Part shown: one piece after another, positions 45,481 through 55,224 of the stretch
How the letters are laid out: every line of letters starts with the position of its first letter
Numbering within the stretch: position 1 is the first letter of the stretch
Assembly (NCBI RefSeq): GCF_003217255.1
Contig: NZ_QJTE01000003.1
Span: 62,001 to 126,000 of the forward strand
Direction: 5' to 3'
From: Pseudoroseicyclus aestuarii
Lineage (GTDB): Bacteria > Pseudomonadota > Alphaproteobacteria > Rhodobacterales > Rhodobacteraceae
DNA: 64,000 bases
The notes under the pieces: model-generated
What the model was told of the DNA's origin: nothing
What the model saw: the letters and a program-made list of their open reading frames with translations, nothing else
The model's database searches: none
Program-made: the position numbers and the translations under genes

Positions 45481-46764
45481 TCAGCCGTGCTGCTTCTCGA
45501 CCCGCGCGAGCTTGCCCGCGATGAAGGCGAGGATGGCGCCGGCGAAGCTGAAGAGCGCACCCATCTTCGCCGCGTCCTGCACCGGGATATCGCCCAGCAT
45601 CGCGCTGCTGTCGAAGGCGACCGAGGCAATGAACAGCGACACGGTAAAGCCGATGGAGGCAACGCAGCCGATCACGAGGAGATCGACGGTGCGCATGCCC
45701 TCCGGCAGGCCCAGCTTCATCGGCCCGGCGGCGAGCCAGCCGAAGAACAGGATGCCGACCGGCTTGCCCACCAGCAGGGCGCCCACGACCAGCCAGGTCG
45801 GCGAGCCGATGGAGTTGAACTCCACCCCAGCGTTCACGAGGCCGAAGAAGAACAGGATGACCTCGACCGGGTGGCTCAGCTTGTGCTCGATGTCGTTCAG
45901 CAGGTCGGTCAGCATGCTCTCGGCATGGCTGAAGATACCGAAGGCGCGGTCCGCATGGGGGACCGTCGGCACGATGGGCAGCAGGCCCAGCGCCGGGTGG
46001 ATGCCCGCCTGCTGGAACCCGTACCAGGAGGCGCAGCCCGCCAGCAGGTAGGGCCAGAAGGACAGCTTTTCGCGCACCCAGGTGGAATTCGGGCGCTCGG
46101 GCTTGTGGCGGTCCAGGCGGCGGGGCAGCGCGTTGAACAGCGCGAAGACGCCCAGTGCCGCGCCGAAGGACAGCAGCAGCCAGAGCGGCTGCAGATCGCC
46201 CGAGGGGTAGAAGACGGCGAGGATGATCAGCCCCGCGGCATCGTCGGCGATGGCGAGCAGCAGCAGGAAGCGGATCGCCGGGTGCCCGACGCCGAAGACC
46301 ATGCGGCCGACGAGGTAGGAGAAGGCGATGTCGGTGGCGGTCGGGATCGCCCAGCCGCGGCTGACGGCATCGAAGGTGGTGGAGCCGAAGATCGCCGCGA
46401 CACCCAGATAGACGGCGATCGGGCCGATCATGCCGCCCAGCGTGCCGACCAGCGGCGTCGCCGCCTTCTTGCCGCGCAGGCTGCCGTCCTTGAGGATGAT
46501 GGCCTCCCAGACCTCCTTCGCGGCGATGGCGAAGAAGAAGGCCATCAGCCCGTCGTTGATCAGGTAGTGCACCGTCAGCGTCCGGTAGGTCACGGCGCCG
46601 CTCTCGTCGTAATGCGCATGGCCGATCGGGAAGTGATCGATCAGCGGGAAGTCGACGAAGTGGTGATAGCTGGTGGCGTCGATATTCGCCCAGAGCAGGG
46701 CGATCAGCGTGCCGGCGATCAGCAGCAGCGAGTAGGTGGTGATGAAGTTCCAGACGCGATACAT
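45481..46764 (-). CDS. nhaA: Na+/H+ antiporter NhaA
   Basis: pH-activated inner-membrane antiporter, 427 residues, about twelve membrane segments. The start MYRVWNFITTYSLLLIAG is typical. The essential residues are present: Asp in IPTATDIAFSYLVG and the Asp-Asp pair in LAIADDAAGLIIL, and the late SIGFTVSLFIASVAF segment. Start at 46764 is chosen by family alignment; the frame is open for hundreds of codons upstream. It is transcribed separately from the divergent glycosylase gene (about 110 bases between starts). Confidence 0.95.
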   Translation of the reverse strand: MYRVWNFITTYSLLLIAGTLIALLWANIDATSYHHFVDFPLIDHFPIGHAHYDESGAVTYRTLTVHYLINDGLMAFFFAIAAKEVWEAIILKDGSLRGKKAATPLVGTLGGMIGPIAVYLGVAAIFGSTTFDAVSRGWAIPTATDIAFSYLVGRMVFGVGHPAIRFLLLLAIADDAAGLIILAVFYPSGDLQPLWLLLSFGAALGVFALFNALPRRLDRHKPERPNSTWVREKLSFWPYLLAGCASWYGFQQAGIHPALGLLPIVPTVPHADRAFGIFSHAESMLTDLLNDIEHKLSHPVEVILFFFGLVNAGVEFNSIGSPTWLVVGALLVGKPVGILFFGWLAAGPMKLGLPEGMRTVDLLVIGCVASIGFTVSLFIASVAFDSSAMLGDIPVQDAAKMGALFSFAGAILAFIAGKLARVEKQHG

Positions 46765-46875
46765 GGGCCGGCTGCTCCTGCTGATGGTCAGCACCGGATA
46801 AGCGATAGGCCGCCGCCTCGCAACCGCTCCGCCGGGCTTGCCGCCGGGGCGATGCGGGCCTACCTGCCTGCCTCG

Positions 46876-47466
46876 ATGGACGCCCTCCTGCAAGACCTCG
46901 CCGCCTGCCGCATCTGCGCCGACCGCTTCGCCGCCACGGCGACGCGGCACAGCCCGCGCCCGGTGATCTGGTTCCGGCCCGGCGCGCGGCTGCTGATCGC
47001 CAGCCAAGCGCCGGGGCTGCGGGTGCACGAGGCCGGGACGCCCTTCTGGGATCGCTCCGGCACGCGGCTGCGGGATTGGCTGGGCATGGACGAGGCGACC
47101 TTCTACGATCGCAGCCGGGTGGCCATCGTGCCGATGGCCTTCTGCTTTCCGGGCTACGACGCGGCGGGCAGCGACCTGCCGCCGCCGCCCGTCTGCGCCC
47201 GCACATGGCGGGACGCGATCATGGAGGAGCTGACCGAGGTTCGGCTGACGCTGCTGATCGGCGGCGCGGCGCAGGCCTGGCACCTGGGCGGCAAGGCGCC
47301 GGTGACGCAGCGGGTGCGGAACTGGCGCGACAACCCGCCCGGCGTCTTCGCGCTGCCGCACCCGTCCTGGCGCAACACCGGCTGGCTGAAACGGAACCCC
47401 TGGTTCGAAGAAGAGGTGCTGCCCGAGCTGCGGCGGCGCGTGCGCGAGGTGATGGATGACGATTGA
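46876..47466 (+). CDS. uracil-DNA glycosylase family protein
   Basis: A 196-residue member of the UDG superfamily (YqgE-like, DUF4918-related form). It begins MDALLQDLAACRICADRF, with ARLLIASQAPGLRVHEAGTPFWDRSG in place of the family-4 GEAPG motif, and LPHPSWRNTGWLKRN with the HPS catalytic loop. The Cys pairs CRIC and the later FCFPG and VC could bind an iron-sulfur cluster, as in family 4/5 enzymes. ATG 46852 would add eight residues. It overlaps the next gene by eleven bases. Confidence 0.87.
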   Translation: MDALLQDLAACRICADRFAATATRHSPRPVIWFRPGARLLIASQAPGLRVHEAGTPFWDRSGTRLRDWLGMDEATFYDRSRVAIVPMAFCFPGYDAAGSDLPPPPVCARTWRDAIMEELTEVRLTLLIGGAAQAWHLGGKAPVTQRVRNWRDNPPGVFALPHPSWRNTGWLKRNPWFEEEVLPELRRRVREVMDDD

Positions 47467-48232
47467 GACCGAGCTGTCGCGGCTGCATGCCGCCGCTGCC
47501 GCCGACCAGGGAGACGAGGCCGCGCGGCTGGCCTTCCTTGGCCGTCTGGCCGATGCCGACCTGTTCCTGCTGCTGGAAGCGGAGGCCGGCGGCGAGAGCA
47601 TAGAGCCGGTGCTGGGCGAGGCCGATGGCCAGGCCTATGCGCTGGCCTTCGATACCGAAGAGGCGCTCTCGACCCATGTCGGGGCGGGCGCGGACCATGC
47701 CGCCATGCCGGGGCGGACGCTGGCGACGATGCTGGCCGAGGCGGGGATCGGCCTCGCGCTGAACGGGCGGGCCGAGCCCGAGGCGCTGATCGCGCCCGAG
47801 ACGCTGGAATGGCTGGTGACCACGCTGGCGCAGGCGCCCGAGCGCGCCGAGGCGCGCCCGACCGAGCTGCGCGGCCCCGGCGAGATCCCCGAGGTGCTGC
47901 AGATCGCGCTCGAGCAGGCGCTGGGCACCACCGGCGCGCTGGCGCAGGGCGCGGTGCTGGCCCGCGCGGTCTACGAGGACGGCGGCGAGGGGCTCCTGCT
48001 GGCGATCCTCGATCCCGCGCCGGGGGCGGAGCAGCCGCTGGCGGCGGCCGTGGGCGAGGCCATGGCCTTCACCGGCCTGCCCGAGGGCGTGCTCGACGTG
48101 ACCTTCCTCGCCTCGCGCAGCGATCTGGCGCAGCGGTTCATGCGGGTCGGCCTGCGCTTCTCCCGCGCCCGCAAGGCCGACGGCCCGGCCCCCGAGGCAC
48201 CGGCAGAGCGCAAGCCGCCGCGCCTGATCTGA
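47456..48232 (+). CDS. SseB-family protein
   Basis: A 258-residue protein with the SseB N-terminal fold: LGRLADADLFLLLE, then AYALAFDTEEALSTHVG, and GLALNGRAEPEALIAPETLEWLV, and a conserved C-terminal domain. Its molecular role is unknown; the name comes from the enhanced-serine-sensitivity gene of E. coli. It overlaps the glycosylase-family gene and is likely co-transcribed with it. Confidence 0.88.
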   Translation: MTIETELSRLHAAAAADQGDEAARLAFLGRLADADLFLLLEAEAGGESIEPVLGEADGQAYALAFDTEEALSTHVGAGADHAAMPGRTLATMLAEAGIGLALNGRAEPEALIAPETLEWLVTTLAQAPERAEARPTELRGPGEIPEVLQIALEQALGTTGALAQGAVLARAVYEDGGEGLLLAILDPAPGAEQPLAAAVGEAMAFTGLPEGVLDVTFLASRSDLAQRFMRVGLRFSRARKADGPAPEAPAERKPPRLI

Positions 48233-48389
48233 CCGCGCCCGACCTGGCTGGGGGGCGCCCCCTCCCGTCGTCAGGGCCGCATCGCGGCCCCTCCTCCCGT
48301 CGGGCCGGGCGCCGCGCACGCGAAGGCGCGCGCGGCGCGGGACGGCGGAGACCGCTGAACAGGGGCCCGGCAGGGTGCCGGCTGCGGCG

Positions 48390-49331
48390 TCAGTAACCGC
48401 GGGCGCGGTCCACGAGGTGCAGCAGTGGCTCTCCGGCCTCGGCGCGGCGGATGTTCTCGGCGATGACGCGGGCGGCGGTGCCGGGCCGCGTGGCCGAGGC
48501 GATATGCGGCGTCACCGTGACCTTGGGATGCGCCCAGAAGGAATGGTCCGGCGGCAGCGGCTCCTGCCGGAAGACGTCGAGCGTGGCGTGGCCCAGGGCC
48601 CCGTCGAGCGCGCCGAGCAGCGCGGCATCGTCGATCAGCGCGCCACGGCCGGGGTTGATCAGCGCCGCGCCGGGAGCGAGGCGGGCGAGGCGGCCGGCGT
48701 CGATCAGCCCCTCGGTCTGCGGCGTCAGCGGCAGCAGCAGGACAGCGATCTCTGCGCCATCCAGCGCCTGTTCCAGCGCGTCCGGGCCTGACAGGCAGCG
48801 GATGCCCTTCAGCGCCTTGGGCCGCGCGCTCCACCCCGTGACCTCGAAGCCGAGCGCGGCCAGAGCCGCGGCGCAGGCGCCGCCCAGCGCGCCGAGGCCG
48901 AGCACGGTCACTTTCCGGTCGGAGGCCAGCTTCGGCGGCGCCGGATCCCAGCGCCGCGCGGCGTTCGTGATATGCGCATCCATCCCGAGGTGGTGGCGCA
49001 GCACGTGGCCTGCGACGTATTCGACCATGCCGCGCTCAAGCCCCGGATCGACCATGCGGGTCAGGGGCTGGGTCAACGTCGGGTTCGGAGCGATCTTCTC
49101 GACCCCCGCCCAGAGGCTGAGGACGGCGCGGGCGCGGGTATAGGGGGTGAAGTCGGTGATCGTGCCGGCATCGGCGAGGACGATGTAATCGACCGTCCCG
49201 GGCGCGGCCTCGGGCAGAAGATCGGCCTCGACCCCGGCCTCGGCCAGCGCGGGGGGCAGGGCCTCTGCGTAGGTGGCGCGATCATCGGGACCAGCCGCCA
49301 GAAGGATGCGGGGCCGCGTTACCTGGGCCAT
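48390..49331 (-). CDS. glyoxylate/hydroxypyruvate reductase (D-2-hydroxyacid dehydrogenase)
   Basis: Reduces glyoxylate or hydroxypyruvate with NADPH. The 313-residue protein has the NAD(P) loop VLGLGALGGACAAALAAL, the catalytic Arg in INPGRGALIDDAAL and the His in VTVTPHIASATRPGTAA, giving a GhrA-type enzyme. Start at 49331 (MAQVTRPRILLA) follows AGGTGAT and leaves a single base after the rodA stop; a seven-residue extension is possible. It is transcribed behind the cell-shape operon. Confidence 0.92.
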   Translation of the reverse strand: MAQVTRPRILLAAGPDDRATYAEALPPALAEAGVEADLLPEAAPGTVDYIVLADAGTITDFTPYTRARAVLSLWAGVEKIAPNPTLTQPLTRMVDPGLERGMVEYVAGHVLRHHLGMDAHITNAARRWDPAPPKLASDRKVTVLGLGALGGACAAALAALGFEVTGWSARPKALKGIRCLSGPDALEQALDGAEIAVLLLPLTPQTEGLIDAGRLARLAPGAALINPGRGALIDDAALLGALDGALGHATLDVFRQEPLPPDHSFWAHPKVTVTPHIASATRPGTAARVIAENIRRAEAGEPLLHLVDRARGY

Positions 49332-49332
49332 A

Positions 49333-50478
49333 TCACCTGGGCCTATGCACATGCGCGCTCTGCATCACCCCGAAGGCGAGCAGCAGCACCACCATGGCCG
49401 AGCCGCCGTAGCTGACCAGCGGCAGCGGCACGCCGACGACCGGCGCCAGCCCCATGACCATCGACATGTTCACCGCGAAGAACAGGAAGAAGGTCGTGGC
49501 GATCCCCAGCGTGACGAGCGAGGCGAAGCGGTCGCGGTTCTGCAGCGCTGAGGCGACGCAGAAGAAGATCACTAGCGCGTAGAGCGTCAGCAGGGTGATC
49601 GCGCCGACGAAGCCGAACTCCTCGGCCAGGGTCGTGAAGATGAAGTCGGTGTGCTTCTCGGGGAGGAAGTTCAGCCGGCTCTGCGTGCCCTGCATGAAGC
49701 CGCGCCCGGTCAGCCCGCCGGAGCCGAGGGCGATCTTGGCCTGTGTGATGTGGTAGCCGGTGTTCATCGGATCGCTGGCCGGGTCGAGGAAGGTGTCGAT
49801 CCGGCGGTACTGGTAGTCCTTCAGCAGCTGCCAGGGCGTGCCGCGGCTGGCGAAGACGGCATAGACCGTTCCGACGCCCGCCGCGATGGCAGTGGCGAAG
49901 TAGGCCCAGTGGACCCCGGCGAAGAACATGATCGCGGTGCCGCCGATCACCAGCAGCAGCGCGGTGCCGAGGTCGGGCTGGGCCAGCGTCAGAAGCGTCG
50001 GCGCGGCGATGAAGGCCAGCGGCAGCGCCACCCAGACCGGATGCGAGACGCGGCGCAGCGGCAGCCAGTCGTAATAGGCGGCCAGAAACATCACGAGGCC
50101 GATCTTCATCAGCTCGGAGGGTTGCAGCCGCATGAACCCCAGGTCGATCCAGCGCTGGGCCCCCATCCCGACGGAGCCGAAAAGCTCTACCGCGACGAGC
50201 AGCAGAAGCGAGACGATGTAGCCGAGCGCCGCCATGTTGCGCCAGAACCAGATCGGCACCATCGCGATCACCACCATCGCCACCATGCCGACGGCGAAGC
50301 GTTCGATCTGCGCGTCCATCCAGGGCTCGGCCGAGCCGCCGGCGACGGAATAGAGCATCAGGAAGCCGAAGCAGGCGATCGCCGTCAGCAGCAGGATCAC
50401 CGCCCAGTTCAGGTAGAGGATCTTCTTCAGGCCCTGCGGCACCCGCCGGACGTTCTGCTCGAGATAGCTGACGGCCAT
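49333..50478 (-). CDS. rodA: rod-shape peptidoglycan polymerase RodA
   Basis: SEDS-family glycosyltransferase for lateral wall synthesis. The 381 residues have about ten membrane segments; segments include GAQRWIDLGFMRLQPSELMKIGLVMFLA (the polymerase core), WALLKDYQYRRIDTFLDP-type, and GLTGRGFMQGTQSRLNFLPEKHTDFIFTTLAEEFGF, and LAPVVGVPLPLVSYGGSAM. It is the last of the mreB-mreC-mreD-mrdA-rodA operon and works with the PBP2 encoded just upstream. Confidence 0.96.
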   Translation of the reverse strand: MAVSYLEQNVRRVPQGLKKILYLNWAVILLLTAIACFGFLMLYSVAGGSAEPWMDAQIERFAVGMVAMVVIAMVPIWFWRNMAALGYIVSLLLLVAVELFGSVGMGAQRWIDLGFMRLQPSELMKIGLVMFLAAYYDWLPLRRVSHPVWVALPLAFIAAPTLLTLAQPDLGTALLLVIGGTAIMFFAGVHWAYFATAIAAGVGTVYAVFASRGTPWQLLKDYQYRRIDTFLDPASDPMNTGYHITQAKIALGSGGLTGRGFMQGTQSRLNFLPEKHTDFIFTTLAEEFGFVGAITLLTLYALVIFFCVASALQNRDRFASLVTLGIATTFFLFFAVNMSMVMGLAPVVGVPLPLVSYGGSAMVVLLLAFGVMQSAHVHRPR

Positions 50479-50484
50479 GGCGCC

Positions 50485-52440
50485 TCAGGCCCTGTCGCTG
50501 CGCTGCGCGGCGGCGCGGGCGGTCTGCCCGGCGATGCGGCTCTGCAGCTCGGCAATGCGGCCGCGCTGGTTCGAGGGATAGGCCTCGAGCGGGGGCGGCC
50601 CGTCGTAGAGCGCCTGCAGCGTCACGTCGCGGGCGATCGGCGCGGCGACGGAGCTGCCGCCGCCGCCATGCTCGACCACGCAGGCCACGGCGAAGCGCGG
50701 CTTGTCGTAGGGCGCGAAGTTCACCCAGAGCGCGTGATCGCGCCGCTCCCAGGGCAGGTCCTCGTTCGAGGTGACGCCGCGGGCGCGCTCCTCGGGGGTG
50801 ATGCGGCGGACCTGGCTGGTTCCGGACTTGCCCGCGAGGATCGCCTCGTCCAGCAGCGTGCGGCTGCCGTAGCCGGTGCCATGCGGGTTGTTGCTGACGT
50901 CGTGCATGCCGGCGCGGACGCGGCGCAGGAAGTTCTCGTTCAGGCCGAGGCTCTCGCCGGCGCCCGAGGGCTCGGGGATGCCGTTCACGGATTGCACCAG
51001 ACGCGGCCGGATGTCGCGCCCGGTGGCGACGCGGGCGCACATCACGGCCAGCTGCAGCGGCGTGGCCAGAACGTAGCCCTGGCCGATGCTGGCGTTGACG
51101 GTATCGCCGATGCGCCAGTCCTCGTCGTAGCGCTCGCGCTTCCAGGCGCGGTCGGGGGCGATGCCGACGCTTTCGGCGGACATCGGGACATCGTGGCGGA
51201 TGCCGACGCCCAGCTTGCGCGCCATCGCGGCGATCCGGTCGATGCCGACGCGCTGGCCGATCTCGTAATAGTAGCAGTCGCAGCTTTCCTGCAGGCTGCG
51301 GTGCATGTCGACGTTGCCGTGGCCCCAGCTTTTCCAGCAGTGGAAGCGGGTGCCGCCGACCTCGGTGTAGCCGGGGCAATAGACCGTCTCGTCGGGCGAG
51401 ACGACGCCGGCCTCGAGCGCGGCCAGCGCCACCACCATCTTGAAGGTCGAGCCAGGCGGATAGGCGCCCTGCACCGTCTTGGCCGAAAGCGGGCGGTAGA
51501 TATTCTCGTTCAGCCCGGTCCAGTCGGCGACGGAGATGCCACGCACGAAGAGGTTGGGATCGAAGGTCGGCGCGCTGGCGACGGCGCGCAGATCGCCGCT
51601 TTCGAGGTCGATGACGACCACCGCGGCGCTTTCCCCTTCGAGGCGGGCCTCGGTGTAGCGCTGCAGGCGCGTGTCGATGGTCAGCTGCAGGTCGGCGCCG
51701 GGCACGCCCTCTTCGCGGCCCAGCTCGCGCATGACGCGGCCCGCGGCATTGACCTCGAGCTGCTTGGTCCCGGCCTCGCCGCGCAGCATCTCCTCGAACT
51801 TGGCCTCGACGCCGGTCTTGCCGATCTGGAAGCGCGGGATTTCGAGCAGCGGGTCGGGATCGGGGATGTTGCGCAGGTCGTAGTCGCTGACCGGGCCGAC
51901 GTAGCCGACGACATGCGCCGAATCGGCGCCCTGCGGGTAAAGCCGCGACAGCCCGACCTCGGCCGAGATTCCGGGCAGGGCAGGGGCGTTGACGGTGACG
52001 CGGGCGACGTCGTCCCAGGCCACGCGCTCGACGATGGTGACGGGCACGAAGGCGGCGCCGCGCATCTTCTGCCGCTCGCATTCCTCGCGGGTGCGGGCGA
52101 TATCCTCTTCGGGGATCTCCACCAGATCGGTCAGGCGGCGCAGCGTGTCGTCGATGTCGCCGGCTTCCTCGGGGACGATGTTGATGCGGTAGACCTGCTC
52201 GTTCACCGCCAGCGGCACGCCCGCGCGGTCGTAGATCAGCCCGCGCGAGGGGGCGATCAGCCGCAGGTTGACGCGGTTCTCCTCGGCGAGGTTGCGGTAG
52301 AGGTCGGCATGTTCGACCTGCATCGACCGCATGCGCCAGCCCAGCACGCCGACCATCCCGAACTGCGCCGCACCCATGATCAGCGCCCGCCGCGAGATGC
52401 GGGAGCTGACCTGCGGTTGGTCCTTGATGGGACGCTTCAT
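50485..52440 (-). CDS. mrdA: penicillin-binding protein 2 (transpeptidase)
   Basis: Class B PBP for elongation. The 651-residue protein has a short cytoplasmic tail and membrane anchor (ALIMGAAQFGMVGVLGWRMRSM), a dimerisation domain with APSRGLIYDRAGVPLAVNEQVYRI, and the transpeptidase motifs SxxK in PPGSTFKMVVALAAL, SxD in QESCDCYYYEIG and KSG in AGKSGTSQ. Start at 52440 is the MKRPIKDQPQ ATG, overlapping the mreD stop by four bases. It pairs with RodA. Confidence 0.96.
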   Translation of the reverse strand: MKRPIKDQPQVSSRISRRALIMGAAQFGMVGVLGWRMRSMQVEHADLYRNLAEENRVNLRLIAPSRGLIYDRAGVPLAVNEQVYRINIVPEEAGDIDDTLRRLTDLVEIPEEDIARTREECERQKMRGAAFVPVTIVERVAWDDVARVTVNAPALPGISAEVGLSRLYPQGADSAHVVGYVGPVSDYDLRNIPDPDPLLEIPRFQIGKTGVEAKFEEMLRGEAGTKQLEVNAAGRVMRELGREEGVPGADLQLTIDTRLQRYTEARLEGESAAVVVIDLESGDLRAVASAPTFDPNLFVRGISVADWTGLNENIYRPLSAKTVQGAYPPGSTFKMVVALAALEAGVVSPDETVYCPGYTEVGGTRFHCWKSWGHGNVDMHRSLQESCDCYYYEIGQRVGIDRIAAMARKLGVGIRHDVPMSAESVGIAPDRAWKRERYDEDWRIGDTVNASIGQGYVLATPLQLAVMCARVATGRDIRPRLVQSVNGIPEPSGAGESLGLNENFLRRVRAGMHDVSNNPHGTGYGSRTLLDEAILAGKSGTSQVRRITPEERARGVTSNEDLPWERRDHALWVNFAPYDKPRFAVACVVEHGGGGSSVAAPIARDVTLQALYDGPPPLEAYPSNQRGRIAELQSRIAGQTARAAAQRSDRA

Positions 52441-52970
52441 GTGCGCACTCCTGCCGCTTCGCCCCAGGGGCGCCGGGTGATGCCGAAGACGAGGTGGGCG
52501 ATGCCGGCGACCAGCGGATAGGCGAGGATGGTCGCTGCCGCTTGTATCAGGTCCAGCCCGAGGGGCGCTACCGGAAGAACGGCCAGTCCGGCGATTACCC
52601 GCGCAGCCAGTGTCACCGCCAGCACGCAGGCCGAGACGGCGGCCCATTCCGCCAGCAGCGGCGCGTTGCGCAGCACGGCGCTGCGGCGGCGCAGCACCTC
52701 GGTCGCCATGACGACGAGGCCCGCCTCGAGACCCGGCGGCCGGTCGAAGAGCAGGTCGCACAGCAGGAAGACCCCGGCGATCATCAGGACCGGCACCAGC
52801 CGCGGCTGGCGGACGGTCCAGGCCAGCGTGACGGCCAGCAGCAGGTCGGGGCCGGTCCAGGCCCGCGGCACGGTCTCCAGCGGCAGCAGGCGCAGGAAGA
52901 CCAGTGTCAGGGCAAGTGCCAGCCAGATCGCCCGGCCCAGCCAGAGGCGGGGGGCGGGCACCTCAGCCAC
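52437..52970 (-). CDS. mreD: rod-shape-determining protein MreD
   Basis: A 177-residue inner-membrane protein with about five membrane segments (WLALALTLVFLRLLPLET, LLLAVTLAWTV, LIAGVFLLCDLLFDRPPGLEAGLVVMATEVLRRR and others). MreD links MreC to the elongation complex. Start is uncertain: GTG at 52970 overlaps the mreC stop by eight bases, GTG at 52961 would give 174 residues. Both fit a translationally coupled operon. Confidence 0.92.
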   Translation of the reverse strand: MAEVPAPRLWLGRAIWLALALTLVFLRLLPLETVPRAWTGPDLLLAVTLAWTVRQPRLVPVLMIAGVFLLCDLLFDRPPGLEAGLVVMATEVLRRRSAVLRNAPLLAEWAAVSACVLAVTLAARVIAGLAVLPVAPLGLDLIQAAATILAYPLVAGIAHLVFGITRRPWGEAAGVRT

Positions 52971-53913
52971 CCTCGGCCCCTGCCTGGGCCGATCCCTCGG
53001 GGCGGGAGGGCGGCGCCGCCGGCAGGAAGGGCCCGAAGAGCTCGGGCTCCGGCTCCGGCGGGACCACAAGGTCGCCGGGATCGGCGATGCCCTCGGTCTC
53101 GTGGCTGCGCAGCACGCGCAGGAACTCTAGCCGCTCGTAATCGGCGGCGAGGCGCAGCCGCATCCGCCGGTCCGAGCCGAGCGTGACCTGCCCGACCAGA
53201 AGGTCTGGCGGGAACAGCGCCCCGTCGCCCGAGGTGACGACGCGGTCGCCGGGCCGCACCTCGTCGGGGTTCTCGAGAAAGTCGATGAGCGGGTAGATCG
53301 TGTTATCGCCCGCCAGGATCGCCCGCTGCCCCGAGGGCTGGATCGTCACCGGCACCCGGCTGGAGCTGTCGGTGAGCATCAGCACCCGCGCAGTCGTCCG
53401 CCCGACGCCCGAGATCCGCCCCACGAGGCCGATGCCGTCCATCGCCGCCCAGCCGTTGACGATGCCGTCGCGCCGGCCCACGTTCAGCAGCACCGACTGC
53501 CGGAAGGGCGATCCGCTATCGGCCATGACCACGCCGGTGACATAGGTCAGCTGCGGATCGAGGCGGACGTTGTTCAGATCCAGCAGCTTGGCGTTCTCCT
53601 GCTCAAGCTGCAGCGCCGCCTCGCGCCAGGCGCGCATCTGCTGCAGCTCGCGGCGCAGCTGCTGGTTCTGCTCGTGCAGGGCGCTGTAGCTTTGAAAATC
53701 GGCGATCATGTTCGCCGCGCCGGTGACCGGCGCCGAGAGGAACTCCAGCCGTGGCACCACCTGATCGACGACGCTGGCGCGCAGCCGCTCCACCCGCGGC
53801 GAATCGATCCGCCACAGCAGGAACAGGCCGAAGAGCACGATCAGGAGCACCCCGACCAGAAGCCTCCGGACCGGGCGGACATAGTCTTCGCTGCTGCTGC
53901 CGCTTCGTGCCAG
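52963..53913 (-). CDS. mreC: rod-shape-determining protein MreC
   Basis: Periplasmic scaffold of the elongasome, one membrane helix (LLIVLFGLFLLWRIDSPRV) then a coiled coil (NQQLRRELQQMRAWREAALQLEQENA) and two beta domains, about 316 residues. The first ATG/GTG is at 53850, which would begin at the membrane helix and remove the conserved basic cytoplasmic tail DYVRPVRRLLVG. A CTG at 53913 with AGAGGG nine bases upstream restores it and lies 24 bases after the mreB stop; I therefore use it, flagging it as non-canonical. Alternative: GTG 53850. Confidence 0.9.
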   Translation of the reverse strand: MARSGSSSEDYVRPVRRLLVGVLLIVLFGLFLLWRIDSPRVERLRASVVDQVVPRLEFLSAPVTGAANMIADFQSYSALHEQNQQLRRELQQMRAWREAALQLEQENAKLLDLNNVRLDPQLTYVTGVVMADSGSPFRQSVLLNVGRRDGIVNGWAAMDGIGLVGRISGVGRTTARVLMLTDSSSRVPVTIQPSGQRAILAGDNTIYPLIDFLENPDEVRPGDRVVTSGDGALFPPDLLVGQVTLGSDRRMRLRLAADYERLEFLRVLRSHETEGIADPGDLVVPPEPEPELFGPFLPAAPPSRPEGSAQAGAEGG

Positions 53914-53937
53914 GGGCCGGGTCCCTCTGATGAAAGA

Positions 53938-54975
<1,038 letters not shown>

Positions 54976-55224
54976 CTACTAGTCCCGTTCATCCAAGTGC
55001 TATTGGCCGCGTCTCCCCCTCTATGGGGGCGCGACATCGCGCGTTATAGGCAGCGCACCACCTGCGCGAAAGGGCGAAAGCGGGACCCTGTCGGCATGTT
55101 CTCGCCAGAGGGACGAAGCCCGCGCCGCCGCGTCACCGTTTCACGGGACTGGCAGGGCAGGCCCCGGCTGCCCAGATCGGGGCATCCAGCGGGCACCGCC
55201 CGTGCCAGAGCGAAGGATCATCCG

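Noticed and set aside
49651-52521. Plus-strand open frame of about 950 codons across rodA and mrdA
   Set aside because: Antisense of two strongly supported cell-shape genes, His/Asp/Arg-rich with no domain.
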